Shown: positions 8,985 through 18,043 of the stretch, piece by piece | Layout of the letters: each line of letters opens with the position of its first letter | Numbering within the stretch: position 1 is the first letter of the stretch | From: Rickettsia sp. | Lineage (GTDB): Bacteria; Pseudomonadota; Alphaproteobacteria; Rickettsiales; Rickettsiaceae | Assembly (NCBI GenBank): GCA_015657545.1 | Contig: JADHZC010000005.1 | Coordinates: 1 to 50,645, forward strand | Reading direction: 5' to 3' | DNA length: 50,645 nt | The notes under the pieces: generated by a model | The model's database searches: none | What the model was told of the DNA's origin: nothing | Seen by the model: only the letters and a program-made list of their open reading frames with translations | Made by a program: the position numbers and the translations under genes

Positions 8985-9395
8985 CTATACTCTTCTTTTT
9001 TTAGGAGGCCTAACTCCATTATGGGCTATACCAGTTACATCTGTGATAGTAGTAACAACAAAATTTTGACTAAAAACAGATCTCATAGCAGATTCTCTTT
9101 GAGAACCAGCTCCCTTAACCTTTATTGCAACAGTTTTCATTCCAAAAAGCTTAGCTTCTTGAGAAACTTTTTCAACAATAAGTTGAGCTGCATAAGGTGT
9201 TGCTTTTTTGGGACCTTTGAAACCATAAGAACCCGCACTCGCATTTGCTAATACGTTACCATGTACATCAGAAAAAGTTACTATTGTATTATTAAAAGTA
9301 GCATGGATATGTACTACACCAAGAGAAATATTAGCTCTCTTTTTTTTTACTATATCGTTTTTTTTTTTTAAATTCATATTTATATGTAAATTCAA
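8985..9395 (-). CDS. rpsK: 30S ribosomal protein S11
   Basis: 136 residues. The S11 core is intact: [49 protein letters not shown] and the C-terminal [18 protein letters not shown]. It forms part of the 30S platform. The first six residues could be dispensable because Met7 is an alternative start. The start region is built on two poly-A tracts in the coding strand (12 and about 10 A), which could invite polymerase slippage. It lies 11 bp after rpsM. Confidence 0.96.
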   Translation of the reverse strand: MNLHINMNLKKKNDIVKKKRANISLGVVHIHATFNNTIVTFSDVHGNVLANASAGSYGFKGPKKATPYAAQLIVEKVSQEAKLFGMKTVAIKVKGAGSQRESAMRSVFSQNFVVTTITDVTGIAHNGVRPPKKRRV

Positions 9396-9406
9396 GATTT
9401 ATTTTT

Positions 9407-9757
9407 TTATTTTCTTCTTCTTTTTTTTGCTGTTTTAGCATTAGATTTAGTATTTTGTCCTCTAACTGGAAGTCCTCTTATATGAGCCATTCCCTGATAA
9501 GATCTTAAATCTCTTTTTCTTTTTATATTTAACTGTATCTCTCTACGCAAATCACCTTCAATTTTAAAAGATTGAGAAATAAAATTTCTTAAAGAAGTTA
9601 ATTCTTCATCGTTCAAATTTTTAATTTTTTTATCTTTGGATATTCCAACTCCATTACATATAGAATGTGCAAAACTGGAACCTATACCAAAAATATAAGT
9701 CAACCCCACTACAAGCCTTTTATTAATAGGAATATTTATACCAGCAATTCTAGCCAC
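9407..9757 (-). CDS. rpsM: 30S ribosomal protein S13
   Basis: 116 residues, slightly shorter than many homologues. The start [21 protein letters not shown], the helix-two-turn-helix region, and the C-terminal [25 protein letters not shown] and basic tail are diagnostic. S13 sits at the 30S head and contacts P-site tRNA and the 50S bridge. rpmJ (L36), often between secY and rpsM elsewhere, is absent; adk occupies that place, 70 bp upstream. Confidence 0.96.
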   Translation of the reverse strand: MARIAGINIPINKRLVVGLTYIFGIGSSFAHSICNGVGISKDKKIKNLNDEELTSLRNFISQSFKIEGDLRREIQLNIKRKRDLRSYQGMAHIRGLPVRGQNTKSNAKTAKKRRRK

Positions 9758-9827
9758 ATTAAGAACCTCAAATTATTTTTAAATAAAACACAAAAAAATT
9801 TCATCATAATTATTACTAAATAACATT

Positions 9828-10493
9828 TTAAAATTTCTTATTTATAAAATTATATAATTCTTTATATAATTCATCGGCATTTGTTTCTACATTTAATGTA
9901 AGATATTTTACCTTCTTCATACAAAAATTAATCAATTCTTTCGAAACCTTTACATATTCATCAAATCTCTTTTTCAAAATAGTCTCAGTATCATCCTTTC
10001 TAGAAGAAAAATTTTTTCCTCTACAAACATCACATATACCTTTAACAAGTGGATTATTAAAATTACTATTATAAATAAAACCACAATTAGTACAATAATA
10101 TCGACACAAAACTCTTGTTTTTAAATATAAAAAACTTACCTCAAAAAACAACACATAAATCTGTTTTTTATCAAAAACATTGAAACAATTTTCAATCTGT
10201 TTTAAATTTCTAGGATAACCATCTAAAATGAAACCTTTTTTACAATTTTCTTTACTATATTCAAAATTAACTATATTTGCTATTATATCATCTGGAATTA
10301 ATTTTCCTTTTTCTAAACATTCTTTAATCAAATCTTTATAGGGAACATCAATTTCAGATTTTGAATCTACAATATTTCTTAAAAGATTACCAGTAGATAT
10401 GTGAGGTATCAACAAATCTCTTGATAAAAATTTTGCTTGAGTACTTTTTCCAGAACCAGGAGGACCTATTAAAATTATTATCTTCTTATTCAT
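9828..10493 (-). CDS. adk: Adenylate kinase
   Basis: 221 residues. It interconverts ATP + AMP and 2 ADP in the cytosol. The P-loop GPPGSGKST lies at 10-18, followed by STGNLLR, the AMP-site block GFILDGYPRN near 90, and a LID domain with two Cys pairs (CTNC and CDVC), which is the zinc-binding form. The start overlaps the secY stop by one base (TAATG), indicating translational coupling. The secY-adk pair inside the spc operon is a common alphaproteobacterial order. Confidence 0.96.
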   Translation of the reverse strand: MNKKIIILIGPPGSGKSTQAKFLSRDLLIPHISTGNLLRNIVDSKSEIDVPYKDLIKECLEKGKLIPDDIIANIVNFEYSKENCKKGFILDGYPRNLKQIENCFNVFDKKQIYVLFFEVSFLYLKTRVLCRYYCTNCGFIYNSNFNNPLVKGICDVCRGKNFSSRKDDTETILKKRFDEYVKVSKELINFCMKKVKYLTLNVETNADELYKELYNFINKKF

Positions 10494-11791
10494 TATTTTC
10501 TTAATTTCATCTTTTTTACTAGGTTTTCATATCTTGAACTAAACATACTCGTTTGTATTTGCACAAAGCTATCCATAACAACATTTACCACTATTAAAAA
10601 GCTAGTACCACCAAGAGCAAAAGAAAAGCTATATTGATGCATTAAAATTTCTGGAACCACACAAACAAAGGAAAGATAAGCACCCCCTAAGATAGTAAGT
10701 CTCCTAATCACAGAAGAAAGATAATCTGCTGTATTTTTTCCAGGTCTAATTCCAGGAATATAAGCATTTTGTTTTTTTAAATTTTGAGCTACTTCTTCTA
10801 CATTAAATACAATATTACTATAAAAAAAACAAAAAAACACTATAAATACAATATATAAGAGAATAAAGAGCAGTTTTCCATGAGATAAATAGTTAGAAAA
10901 AAACCATAATATTTTACTAGAACTATTAGGATTAAAAGCAGCTATAGTAGAAGGAAATAATAATATAGAGCTTGCAAATATAGGGGGTATAACACCTGCA
11001 GTATTAATCTTCAAAGGCATATAATTAGAATCTCCACCATATAATTTATTCCCTACCTGTCTTTTAGGATAAATAATAAGCAACCTTTTCTGAGATCGTT
11101 CAAAAAAAATTATAAAGCTTATTAAAAAAATAACACCTAAAAAAACTAATACCAAGACATAAGGAGGCATCACAGCATTACGAGAAAGTTCAAATAACGT
11201 TGTAATCGCCTTAGGCAAACCAACTACAATACCTACAAATATAATCAAAGAAGTACCATTACCAATTCCTTTTGTAGAAATTTGCTCTCCTATCCACATT
11301 AAAATAAACGTACCTACAACAAGCGTAAGAACGGATATAAATCTAAAAATTTTTAAATCTATAGTTATAAGCGACACACCATATGCATTACCAAAAGATT
11401 CTAACCCTACAGACAGCCCATAAGCTTGAAAAGTCGCAAACAACAAAGTAAGATATCTAGCAATTTGACTTAATTTTGCTCTACCAGAACTACCTTCCTT
11501 TTTCATTTCTATTAAAGGAGTATATAGACTACTAAGTAGTTGCACTATGATAGATGCTGTAATATAAGGCATTATAGCCAAAGCAAAAACAGACATTCTA
11601 GCTAAAGAGCCTCCAGAAAGCATGTTTAAAACACCTATAACACTTCCTTCACTCTTTTGATAAATTTTATCAAGCTCTATACCATCAATTCCAGGCACCG
11701 GAATAAAAGAACCTAAGCGAAATAAAAAAAGCAAAGATAAAGTAAATAATATTTTTTTACCTAATTCCTTAATAGCATTATTTGACATCAC
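10493..11791 (-). CDS. secY: Preprotein translocase channel subunit SecY
   Basis: 432 residues with ten predicted membrane helices. Signature segments include FRLGSFIPVPGID in the first helix, a plug region with LNMLSGGSLARMSVFALAIMPYI, and GIGNGTSLIIFVGIVVGLP. SecY with SecE and SecG forms the inner-membrane Sec channel, fed by SecA and the SecB encoded nearby. It lies 20 bp after rplO and overlaps adk by one base. Confidence 0.97.
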   Translation of the reverse strand: MMSNNAIKELGKKILFTLSLLFLFRLGSFIPVPGIDGIELDKIYQKSEGSVIGVLNMLSGGSLARMSVFALAIMPYITASIIVQLLSSLYTPLIEMKKEGSSGRAKLSQIARYLTLLFATFQAYGLSVGLESFGNAYGVSLITIDLKIFRFISVLTLVVGTFILMWIGEQISTKGIGNGTSLIIFVGIVVGLPKAITTLFELSRNAVMPPYVLVLVFLGVIFLISFIIFFERSQKRLLIIYPKRQVGNKLYGGDSNYMPLKINTAGVIPPIFASSILLFPSTIAAFNPNSSSKILWFFSNYLSHGKLLFILLYIVFIVFFCFFYSNIVFNVEEVAQNLKKQNAYIPGIRPGKNTADYLSSVIRRLTILGGAYLSFVCVVPEILMHQYSFSFALGGTSFLIVVNVVMDSFVQIQTSMFSSRYENLVKKMKLRK

Positions 11792-11811
11792 AAACTGTAC
11801 AATTTATATAT

Positions 11812-12258
11812 TTATAAAAATGAACCTCCAGCTTTTAAAACAAGATCCTTAACAGCTTTGGAATAATAATTAGTTGCAAAATGCGCTTTATAAGGGAATT
11901 CTTTTTTTCCTTTTATAATTTTAAATTGATAAACACCTTTATGTAAAATTCGTAATTTTTTTAAAACATCAATATCAATCTTATCTTTAATATCTAATTT
12001 ACTATCTTTTATCAAAGTTATTAATTGATCTGTACTAATTGCTGTATATCTATTGATGTGAGATATAAAACCTTTTTTAGGAACTCTTTTTATAAAAGGA
12101 GTTTGTCCTCCTTCAGTTTTTATACTAACACCAGAGCGAGATTTTTGACCTTTATGTCCTCTTCCACAAGTCTTTCCAGTTCCACTAGAAATACCTCTAC
12201 CAACTCTTTTTCTTTTTTTCTTTGATTGAGGATAATTAGATAATGAATTTAGTTTCAT
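11812..12258 (-). CDS. rplO: 50S ribosomal protein L15
   Basis: 148 residues. The Gly/Arg-rich N-terminal arm ([25 protein letters not shown]) and the following [15 protein letters not shown] are diagnostic of L15, which threads into 23S rRNA. The C-terminal [22 protein letters not shown] is the usual end. It follows rpsE after only 44 bp, leaving no room for rpmD (L30), which stands here in many bacteria. Confidence 0.96.
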   Translation of the reverse strand: MKLNSLSNYPQSKKKRKRVGRGISSGTGKTCGRGHKGQKSRSGVSIKTEGGQTPFIKRVPKKGFISHINRYTAISTDQLITLIKDSKLDIKDKIDIDVLKKLRILHKGVYQFKIIKGKKEFPYKAHFATNYYSKAVKDLVLKAGGSFL

Positions 12259-12302
12259 ATTTAGAATTTTTTAATAAAATATTATTATATTATTTCAACA
12301 GC

Positions 12303-12785
12303 TTAACACTTTTTATTAGCAATTTCTTTAGGAGAATAAAGAGACTTTAAAGCATTAAAAGTAGCCTGTATCATTGCAGCTTTATTAGAAGAACCTAAAG
12401 ATTTAGCAACTATATCTTCAACTCCTAAAGAAACAAAAATATGTCTCATAACACCACCAGCTATAATTCCAGTACCAGCCTTAGCCTTTTTTAAAAGTAC
12501 TCTAGCAGCACCACTTTTACCTATAACATCATGATATATAGTACCTTTATTTAAACCAACATTAATAAGATTCGCTTTAGCAATTTTAGAAGCCTTCATT
12601 CTAGCATGCGTAACTTCTTTTGCTTTCCCATGTCCAAAACCAACTTTGCCTCCTCTATCTCCTACAATTACAAAGCTAGAAAAGGAAAAATTTCTACCTC
12701 CCTTTACAACTTTTGTAACTCTTCTTACATCCGCTAAAAACTCTACAAAAGCATCACTAGATTTATTGTGTTTCAAATCATTCAT
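12303..12785 (-). CDS. rpsE: 30S ribosomal protein S5
   Basis: 160 residues. S5 motifs are present: the dsRBD-like N-terminal part with [22 protein letters not shown] and [13 protein letters not shown], and the C-terminal domain with [20 protein letters not shown] and the [11 protein letters not shown] segment. S5 lies at the mRNA entry and affects decoding accuracy. It sits 20 bp after rplR in normal spc-operon order. Confidence 0.96.
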   Translation of the reverse strand: MNDLKHNKSSDAFVEFLADVRRVTKVVKGGRNFSFSSFVIVGDRGGKVGFGHGKAKEVTHARMKASKIAKANLINVGLNKGTIYHDVIGKSGAARVLLKKAKAGTGIIAGGVMRHIFVSLGVEDIVAKSLGSSNKAAMIQATFNALKSLYSPKEIANKKC

Positions 12786-12805
12786 TTTTGTTTATTAATC
12801 AATTT

Positions 12806-13168
12806 TTAAAAATTTAAAGATTTTCTTGCTTCATCTGCTAAAGCTGCTATAACACCATGATATTTATAACCAGACCTATCAAACATTACTGTTGTTAAAT
12901 CTTTTTTAACAGCCCTATCCGCTAATAATTTACCAACTAACACTGCAGAATTTTTATTACTATAATTAGAATTATTTTTTAATTTTACAGTTTTATCCAA
13001 ACTGGACGCAGAAACAACTACTTCTCCATTTTTCACATTTACAATTTGTGCATATATATGCTTTCCAGATTTAAAAACTGATAATCTTGCACGATTAGAA
13101 TCATTAAATTTTTTTAAAGCAACTCTAGTTCTTACTTTTCTTCTTAAAAATTTTAAATATTTATCCAT
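12806..13168 (-). CDS. rplR: 50S ribosomal protein L18
   Basis: 120 residues, the usual length. The basic N-terminus, the core RARLSVFKSGKHIYAQIVN and the C-terminal DRSGYKYHGVIAALADEARKS identify L18, which binds 5S rRNA with L5 in the central protuberance. It sits 11 bp after rplF. Confidence 0.96.
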   Translation of the reverse strand: MDKYLKFLRRKVRTRVALKKFNDSNRARLSVFKSGKHIYAQIVNVKNGEVVVSASSLDKTVKLKNNSNYSNKNSAVLVGKLLADRAVKKDLTTVMFDRSGYKYHGVIAALADEARKSLNF

Positions 13169-13179
13169 AATTATTTTAC

Positions 13180-13719
13180 CTATTTAGCCTTTTTAGCTTT
13201 TTTAAGTTCTAAATACTCACCTTTTATAAATATTCCTTTTCCTTTATAAGGTTCTGGCAATCTTTGTAATTTTAATAAAGATATAAAACGCCCTAAAGAT
13301 TCTTTATTGCAAGAATTCACAGAAATCAAATTTGGCTTCAAAAACGATATTTTAATATCCGAAGGAATTTCTATTTTAGTACTATGACTTTTACCTAAAT
13401 ATAAATTAATAAAATTTTCTTCTAAATTACCTCTAAAACCTACACCTACAATTTCCACTTCTGTAGAAAAACCTGCACTGACTCCTAAAACCATAGAATT
13501 AATAATACTTCTAGCAGTGCCCCACATTGCTATAGCACTTGTATCTTTAGAATTTGGTACAACCTTCACAAATTTTTCATCACAAGAAAGTGAAACTTTA
13601 TCATTAAAAACCCTAGTTAACTCTCCTAAAGGACCTTTTACACAAATTTGACAAGCACCAGTAATCAAAACTGTTACATTTTCAGGAATTATTATTGGAT
13701 TTTTTCCAATTCTAGACAT
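13180..13719 (-). CDS. rplF: 50S ribosomal protein L6
   Basis: 179 residues with the duplicated L6 fold. The start MSRIGKNPIIIPENV, the turn VKGPLGELTRVF and the C-terminal RLPEPYKGKGIFIKGEYLELKKAKKAK are diagnostic. L6 lies near the factor-binding site of the 50S subunit. It follows rpsH after 21 bp. Confidence 0.96.
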   Translation of the reverse strand: MSRIGKNPIIIPENVTVLITGACQICVKGPLGELTRVFNDKVSLSCDEKFVKVVPNSKDTSAIAMWGTARSIINSMVLGVSAGFSTEVEIVGVGFRGNLEENFINLYLGKSHSTKIEIPSDIKISFLKPNLISVNSCNKESLGRFISLLKLQRLPEPYKGKGIFIKGEYLELKKAKKAK

Positions 13720-13740
13720 AAAAAATAATCTTTTTCAATA

Positions 13741-14133
13741 TTAAAATACTTTACACAAAATTTCTCCTCCAACATTTAAAGCTTTAGCATCCTTGTGAGA
13801 CAAAACACCTTTAGAAGTAGATAAAATTTGTATTCCCAAACCATTATAAAAATTACGTATTTTATTAACAGAAGTATAAAATCTTCTACTCGGCTTTGAT
13901 ACTCTTGAAATTTCTTTAATAACAGGAGATGAATTTTTAGTATATTTAAGCTTTATATTCAAAATATTTTTTGATTTATCATGCATATAATCCTTTATAT
14001 AACCCTCTTTCAATAAAATATCTAATATTTTTAACTTTAATCTAGAAAAGTCTACATGGACACTCAATAATGATACAGATTGGCCATTTCTAATTCTAGT
14101 TAACATATCAGCTATATTATCACTCATAGACAT
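13741..14133 (-). CDS. rpsH: 30S ribosomal protein S8
   Basis: 130 residues. The N-terminal DNIADMLTRIRNGQ and the C-terminal block GLGIQILSTSKGVLSHKDAKALNVGGEILCKVF are characteristic. S8 binds helix 21 of 16S rRNA and in E. coli also represses the spc operon mRNA; such feedback cannot be read here. It follows rpsN after 21 bp. Confidence 0.96.
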   Translation of the reverse strand: MSMSDNIADMLTRIRNGQSVSLLSVHVDFSRLKLKILDILLKEGYIKDYMHDKSKNILNIKLKYTKNSSPVIKEISRVSKPSRRFYTSVNKIRNFYNGLGIQILSTSKGVLSHKDAKALNVGGEILCKVF

Positions 14134-14154
14134 ATTTTTTCTACAATCCTCATA

Positions 14155-14460
14155 TTACCAACTAGCCTTTACAATACCAGGCAAAATACCTTGAGCTGCA
14201 TATTCTCTAAAAATATTTCTAGAAAGACCCAATTTTCTATAAAATCCTCTAGGCCGTCCAGTCACTGCACATAAATTTCTAACTCTGACTCGTGAAGAAT
14301 TTCTAGGAAGTTCTGCAAGTTTAAAAATTAACTTTAACCTTACATCCAAAGCTAAATCTTTTTTATAAATTTCTTTTTTTAGTCTCTCTCTTAAAGAAGA
14401 AAACTTTTTAGAAAGCATTTTTCTTTTTTTATTTCTCTCTATTAAGCTAACTTTTGCCAT
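14155..14460 (-). CDS. rpsN: 30S ribosomal protein S14
   Basis: 101 residues, the long zinc-independent form: the usual pair of CxxC motifs is lacking. The conserved end LCAVTGRPRGFYRKLGLSRN is followed by FREYAAQGILPGIVKASW. It assembles late into the 30S head. Position between rplE and rpsH, with gaps of 21 bp on each side, is standard. Confidence 0.96.
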   Translation of the reverse strand: MAKVSLIERNKKRKMLSKKFSSLRERLKKEIYKKDLALDVRLKLIFKLAELPRNSSRVRVRNLCAVTGRPRGFYRKLGLSRNIFREYAAQGILPGIVKASW

Positions 14461-14481
14461 ATCAACATTAAATTAAAATTA

Positions 14482-15027
14482 TTAATCAAGAAAAGGGAAA
14501 AAAAATTTAGACAAAAGCAATTTAGCATCTAAATCATTAGAGGCTGAAGTACTAATCGTTATATCCATTCCTCTAACTTTATCAACCTTATCATAGTCAA
14601 TTTCAGGAAAAACTATATATTCTTTTATACCAAAAGAAAAATTACCATTTCCATCAAAGCTTTTTTTCGAAAATCCTCTAAAATCTCTTACTCGAGGCAA
14701 CGCAGTCATCACAAGTCTTTCAAGAAAATCATACATTCTATTTTTTCTTAAAGTAACTTTGCAACCAACTCGCATTCCCTTTCTTAATTTAAAATTAGAA
14801 ACGGATTTTTTAGCAACAGAATAAGCAGGTTTTTGACCAGAAATCAAAGCTAAATCTCTCATAACAGAATCTATAGCTTTAGAATTTGCTATTACTTCAT
14901 TTCCAATTCCCATATTAATGGTAATTTTTTTTAAAAAAGGAATCTGATGTAAATTCTTATATCGTAACTCTTTTAACAAATCCTCTTTTATAGAAGAACT
15001 ATAAAGAGATTTAAAATTCACTAACAT
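14482..15027 (-). CDS. rplE: 50S ribosomal protein L5
   Basis: 181 residues. Visible family blocks are KKITINMGIGNE, LISGQKPAYSVAKKSVSNFKLRKG, LPRVRDFRGFSKKSFDGNGN and FPEIDYDKVDKVRGMDI. L5 binds 5S rRNA and contacts P-site tRNA through the central protuberance. It sits 16 bp after rplX. Confidence 0.96.
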   Translation of the reverse strand: MLVNFKSLYSSSIKEDLLKELRYKNLHQIPFLKKITINMGIGNEVIANSKAIDSVMRDLALISGQKPAYSVAKKSVSNFKLRKGMRVGCKVTLRKNRMYDFLERLVMTALPRVRDFRGFSKKSFDGNGNFSFGIKEYIVFPEIDYDKVDKVRGMDITISTSASNDLDAKLLLSKFFFPFLD

Positions 15028-15043
15028 AATGCTCTTATTACTC

Positions 15044-15346
15044 TTAAATCACTTGTCCTGTTTTTTTTAAAAATCTAACTTTTTTTTCATTTTCAAATCT
15101 AAAACCTATTTTTGAAATATTTTTATCTTTTGTATAATAACTAACATTAGAAATATGTAAAGGAGATTCTTGCTTTACAATCTTTCCCTCAGATTCTTTA
15201 GAAGGTTTTAAATGTTTCACAATAACATTTACACCTGAAACTAATATTTTTTGCTGTTTAGGTAAAATATTCAAAATTTTTCCAGTTTTCCCTCTATCTT
15301 TACCAGCAAGCACTATAACAGAATCACCTTTTTTTAATTTTTGCAT
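15044..15346 (-). CDS. rplX: 50S ribosomal protein L24
   Basis: 100 residues with an N-terminal KOW motif (KKGDSVIVLAGKDRGKTGKIL, about 5-25), then VNVIVKHLKPS and ESPLHISNVS. L24 starts 50S assembly by binding the 5' end of 23S rRNA. Only two bases separate it from rplN. Confidence 0.95.
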   Translation of the reverse strand: MQKLKKGDSVIVLAGKDRGKTGKILNILPKQQKILVSGVNVIVKHLKPSKESEGKIVKQESPLHISNVSYYTKDKNISKIGFRFENEKKVRFLKKTGQVI

Positions 15347-15348
15347 AT

Positions 15349-15717
15349 CTATAAAACCTCCTCAGCGAGAGAAATCACTTTATTAAAACCTTTATTTCTA
15401 AGTTCCATAGGAACAGGACCAAAAATTCTAGTACCAGCGGGTTCAAGTTGATTATTAATCAAAATTACAGAATTTTCATCAAAAGATATTTTACTACCAT
15501 CTGTACGCCTAATTCCAAATTTACTTCTAACAATCAAAGCCTTACACACGTCTCCCTTTTTAAAATTGGACCCGCTTATAACAGATTTTATGGAAACAAC
15601 TATAATATCACATAAATTAGCTATCATACGCTTAGACCCACCTAAAACTTTTATGCAATAAACTCTCTTAGCACCTGAATTATCAGCTACTTTAAGAACA
15701 GTAGACATTTGAATCAT
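15349..15717 (-). CDS. rplN: 50S ribosomal protein L14
   Basis: 122 residues, the exact usual length. [27 protein letters not shown] and the C-terminal [26 protein letters not shown] are hallmark L14 sequences. L14 forms an intersubunit bridge and docks the silencing factor RsfS. It sits 25 bp after rpsQ. Confidence 0.97.
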   Translation of the reverse strand: MIQMSTVLKVADNSGAKRVYCIKVLGGSKRMIANLCDIIVVSIKSVISGSNFKKGDVCKALIVRSKFGIRRTDGSKISFDENSVILINNQLEPAGTRIFGPVPMELRNKGFNKVISLAEEVL

Positions 15718-15742
15718 AAAAAAACCAAATATTGTTTTTAAT

Positions 15743-15976
15743 TTACAAAATCTTTAATAAAGACCATTTTTTTAATTTAGAAATAGGTCTAGATGCAACT
15801 ATATAAACAGAATCACCTAATTTAGCAATATTTTCTGCATCATGTACCAAATACTTACTTTTTTTTCTCAAAATTTTTCTGTATATCTCATGACTAAAGA
15901 CCCTTTCCACTTCAACAGCAATTGTTTTACTAGAACTAATTTTTACTACTTTACCTAATAATTTTTGTATTGCCAT
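15743..15976 (-). CDS. rpsQ: 30S ribosomal protein S17
   Basis: 77 residues with the OB-fold of S17: [41 protein letters not shown] is clear, then a [20 protein letters not shown] end. It binds the 5' domain of 16S rRNA. Its first base overlaps the last base of rpmC (TAATG), which suggests coupled translation. Confidence 0.95.
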   Translation of the reverse strand: MAIQKLLGKVVKISSSKTIAVEVERVFSHEIYRKILRKKSKYLVHDAENIAKLGDSVYIVASRPISKLKKWSLLKIL

Positions 15977-16200
15977 TAATTTTTAATCCTCTTCTCTCTT
16001 GAAAATATTTCAGTTTTGATCCTAGCAACATTTTTTTTTATTTTAGAAATATTACTAGTATTTTTAACAGAGGCAATTTTTTTACTAAATCTTAATTCAA
16101 AAATTGCTTTCTTTAATTCTAATAAAAAAGAAAATAATGTTTTTAAATCTTTTTCTACTAAAAAAGCCTTTTTAAAAGGTTTAAAATGATTTTTAAGCAT
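15976..16200 (-). CDS. rpmC: 50S ribosomal protein L29
   Basis: 74 residues, slightly longer than the usual 63-70 because of an extra N-terminal Lys/Phe-rich stretch. The two-helix hairpin and the C-terminal ISKIKKNVARIKTEI identify L29, which sits at the nascent-chain exit and helps dock trigger factor and SRP. It overlaps the end of rplP by eight bases (ATGCTTAA). Similarity in the N-terminal half is weak, and gene order supports the call. Confidence 0.88.
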   Translation of the reverse strand: MLKNHFKPFKKAFLVEKDLKTLFSFLLELKKAIFELRFSKKIASVKNTSNISKIKKNVARIKTEIFSREKRIKN

Positions 16201-16603
16201 ATCTTTTTATTATTTTTGTTTTTACTCCTAACTTAGATTTAGCTAATTCTAAAGCTTCTATTGCAATTTTATCTATAACTCCATCAACTTCAAAAATTAT
16301 TCTACCAGGAGCTACTCTAAATGCATAATATTCAATATTCCCTTTTCCCTTTCCCATACGAACTTCATTAGGCTTTTGAGATACAGGCAAATTAGGAAAA
16401 ATTTTTATCCAAAACTTTCCTTGTCTTTTCATTTTTCTAATAGCAGCCTTTCTAGCAGACTCTATTTGTTTAGATGTTACTCTAGCCTGTCCTAGGGCTT
16501 TAAGACCAAAATTTCCAAAACTCAAACTATAACCAGATTTAGAAATTGTAGAAATTCTCCCTTTATGAGCTTTTCTAAATTTCGATTTAGCAGGAATAAG
16601 CAT
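16193..16603 (-). CDS. rplP: 50S ribosomal protein L16
   Basis: 136 residues. The L16 signatures ITSKQIE-like VTSKQIESARKAAIR, KFWIKIFPNLPVSQKPNEVRMGKGKGN and VAPGRIIFEVDGV are present. L16 shapes the A-site and contacts tRNA elbows. It follows rpsC after 76 bp and runs eight bases into rpmC. Confidence 0.97.
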   Translation of the reverse strand: MLIPAKSKFRKAHKGRISTISKSGYSLSFGNFGLKALGQARVTSKQIESARKAAIRKMKRQGKFWIKIFPNLPVSQKPNEVRMGKGKGNIEYYAFRVAPGRIIFEVDGVIDKIAIEALELAKSKLGVKTKIIKRYA

Positions 16604-16679
16604 AAAATAATCTAAAAAATTTTAAAAAACAAAATTATATTTACTGAAAAAATATTTTCAAGAAAATTTTACAAAAAAC

Positions 16680-17318
16680 TTAAATTTTTGTAAAATTTCC
16701 TCTATTAATCCAAACCTTAACACCTATTAATCCATAAGTAGTTAATGCCTGACATGAAGCATAATCTATATCAACTCTTAAACTATGAAGAGGAATACTC
16801 CCCTCTTTGTACCATTCAGCACGAGCAATTTCAGCCCCCCCCAATCTTCCAGCACATAATACTCTAATGCCTAAACTCCCTTGTTTCATAGAATTTTGCA
16901 TAGAAGTCTTCATAGCTTTTTTAAAAGAAATTCTATTTTCTATTTGTGTACAAATATTTTGAGCTACCAATTCAGCATCTAAAAAAATTTTTTTAACTTC
17001 TTTAATATTTATAAATATTTCTTCTGATAAGAAATGTTGTAATGCTTTCTTTAATTTTTCTATATCAGCACCACTTTTTCCTATTATAATACCAGGTTTT
17101 TTTACAAAAATATTTAAAGTAATATTAGAACTTGTTCTTAAAATAACAACATCACTTATCTGAGCTGCAGAATAATCCTTTTTAAGAATATTTCTAATTT
17201 TTATATCTTCTAATAGTTTTTTACTATAATCTCCCTTTTTAGCATATAAAACAGAGCTCCATCCCTTATAGAGATTAGGAGATATACGAAAACATTTTGG
17301 ATTAACCTTTTGTCCCAT
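16680..17318 (-). CDS. rpsC: 30S ribosomal protein S3
   Basis: 213 residues from the internal ATG at 17318. I chose it because nearly all S3 proteins begin MGQKVNP; an ATG five codons upstream (17333) is possible. A KH domain (about 40-110, with KPGIIIGKSGADIEKLKK) and the C-terminal S3 domain (GIRVLCAGRLGGAEIARAEWYKEG, IPLHSLRVDIDYA) are visible. The protein ends soon after GVKVWINRG, without the longer basic tail of many homologues. It lies at the mRNA entry tunnel. Confidence 0.95.
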   Translation of the reverse strand: MGQKVNPKCFRISPNLYKGWSSVLYAKKGDYSKKLLEDIKIRNILKKDYSAAQISDVVILRTSSNITLNIFVKKPGIIIGKSGADIEKLKKALQHFLSEEIFINIKEVKKIFLDAELVAQNICTQIENRISFKKAMKTSMQNSMKQGSLGIRVLCAGRLGGAEIARAEWYKEGSIPLHSLRVDIDYASCQALTTYGLIGVKVWINRGNFTKI

Positions 17319-17370
17319 AAAACCATTTTTCAAAAATTAACATAAATTCATAAACTTATCAAATAAGTTA

Positions 17371-17718
17371 TCATTCAATTGTAGATAATACTATATCAAG
17401 CCGACTAAAAGGCTTTTTTATTATAGCTCTTCTTCCTTTTGCTTTTGGCATAACCCTTTTCATTACAAAAACTTTTCCAACAGTGATATACTTGATTTTT
17501 AGTTTATCTGTATCTAGACCAAAATTATTTTCAGCATTCGATATACAAGATTGTAAGCATTTTTTAACATCTAAAGCTATTCTTTTCGAAGAAAAAGATA
17601 ATTGAACTAAAGCATTTTCTACAGTCATTTTACGGATCAAAGAAGCTACCAAATTTAATTTTCTAGGACTACCCCTCAAAGACTTTATAGAAGCTTTTAC
17701 TAATTTTTCGTTCATCAC
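17371..17718 (-). CDS. rplV: 50S ribosomal protein L22
   Basis: 115 residues. SPRKLNLVASLIRKMTVENAL, the helical middle and the extended hairpin with VMKRVMPKAKGRRAIIKKPFSR are diagnostic. The hairpin lines the nascent-peptide tunnel. It is 39 bp after rpsS. Confidence 0.96.
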   Translation of the reverse strand: MMNEKLVKASIKSLRGSPRKLNLVASLIRKMTVENALVQLSFSSKRIALDVKKCLQSCISNAENNFGLDTDKLKIKYITVGKVFVMKRVMPKAKGRRAIIKKPFSRLDIVLSTIE

Positions 17719-17757
17719 AATTATTTAAAATTTATTCTGATTATTTTAATTTATCTA

Positions 17758-18036
17758 CTATTTCCTTTTTACTACTTTGTCCCCTGAATGCCCCTTAAAA
17801 GTACGAGTCAAAGAAAATTCCCCTAATTTATGACCAACCATATCTTCGTTGATCAAAACAGGTATAAAATTTTTTCCATTATGCACTAAAAAAGTAAAAC
17901 CTACAAAATCTGGCAAAATGGTAGACCTTCTAGACCATGTTTTAATAGGTTCTTTTTTACCAGACTCCAATAAGAATCTTACTTTTTTCAATAAATATCC
18001 TTCAACAAAAGGACCTTTCCAAACAGATCTAGTCAT
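17758..18036 (-). CDS. rpsS: 30S ribosomal protein S19
   Basis: 92 residues, the standard length. The start [19 protein letters not shown], the centre [29 protein letters not shown] and the end [20 protein letters not shown] are hallmark S19. It pairs with S13 in the 30S head. It follows rplB after seven bases. Confidence 0.97.
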   Translation of the reverse strand: MTRSVWKGPFVEGYLLKKVRFLLESGKKEPIKTWSRRSTILPDFVGFTFLVHNGKNFIPVLINEDMVGHKLGEFSLTRTFKGHSGDKVVKRK

Positions 18037-18043
18037 AAATTAT

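Noticed and set aside
17319..17333. Five-residue N-terminal extension of S3
   Set aside because: S3 proteins start at MGQKVNP; the upstream ATG adds residues that are not conserved.
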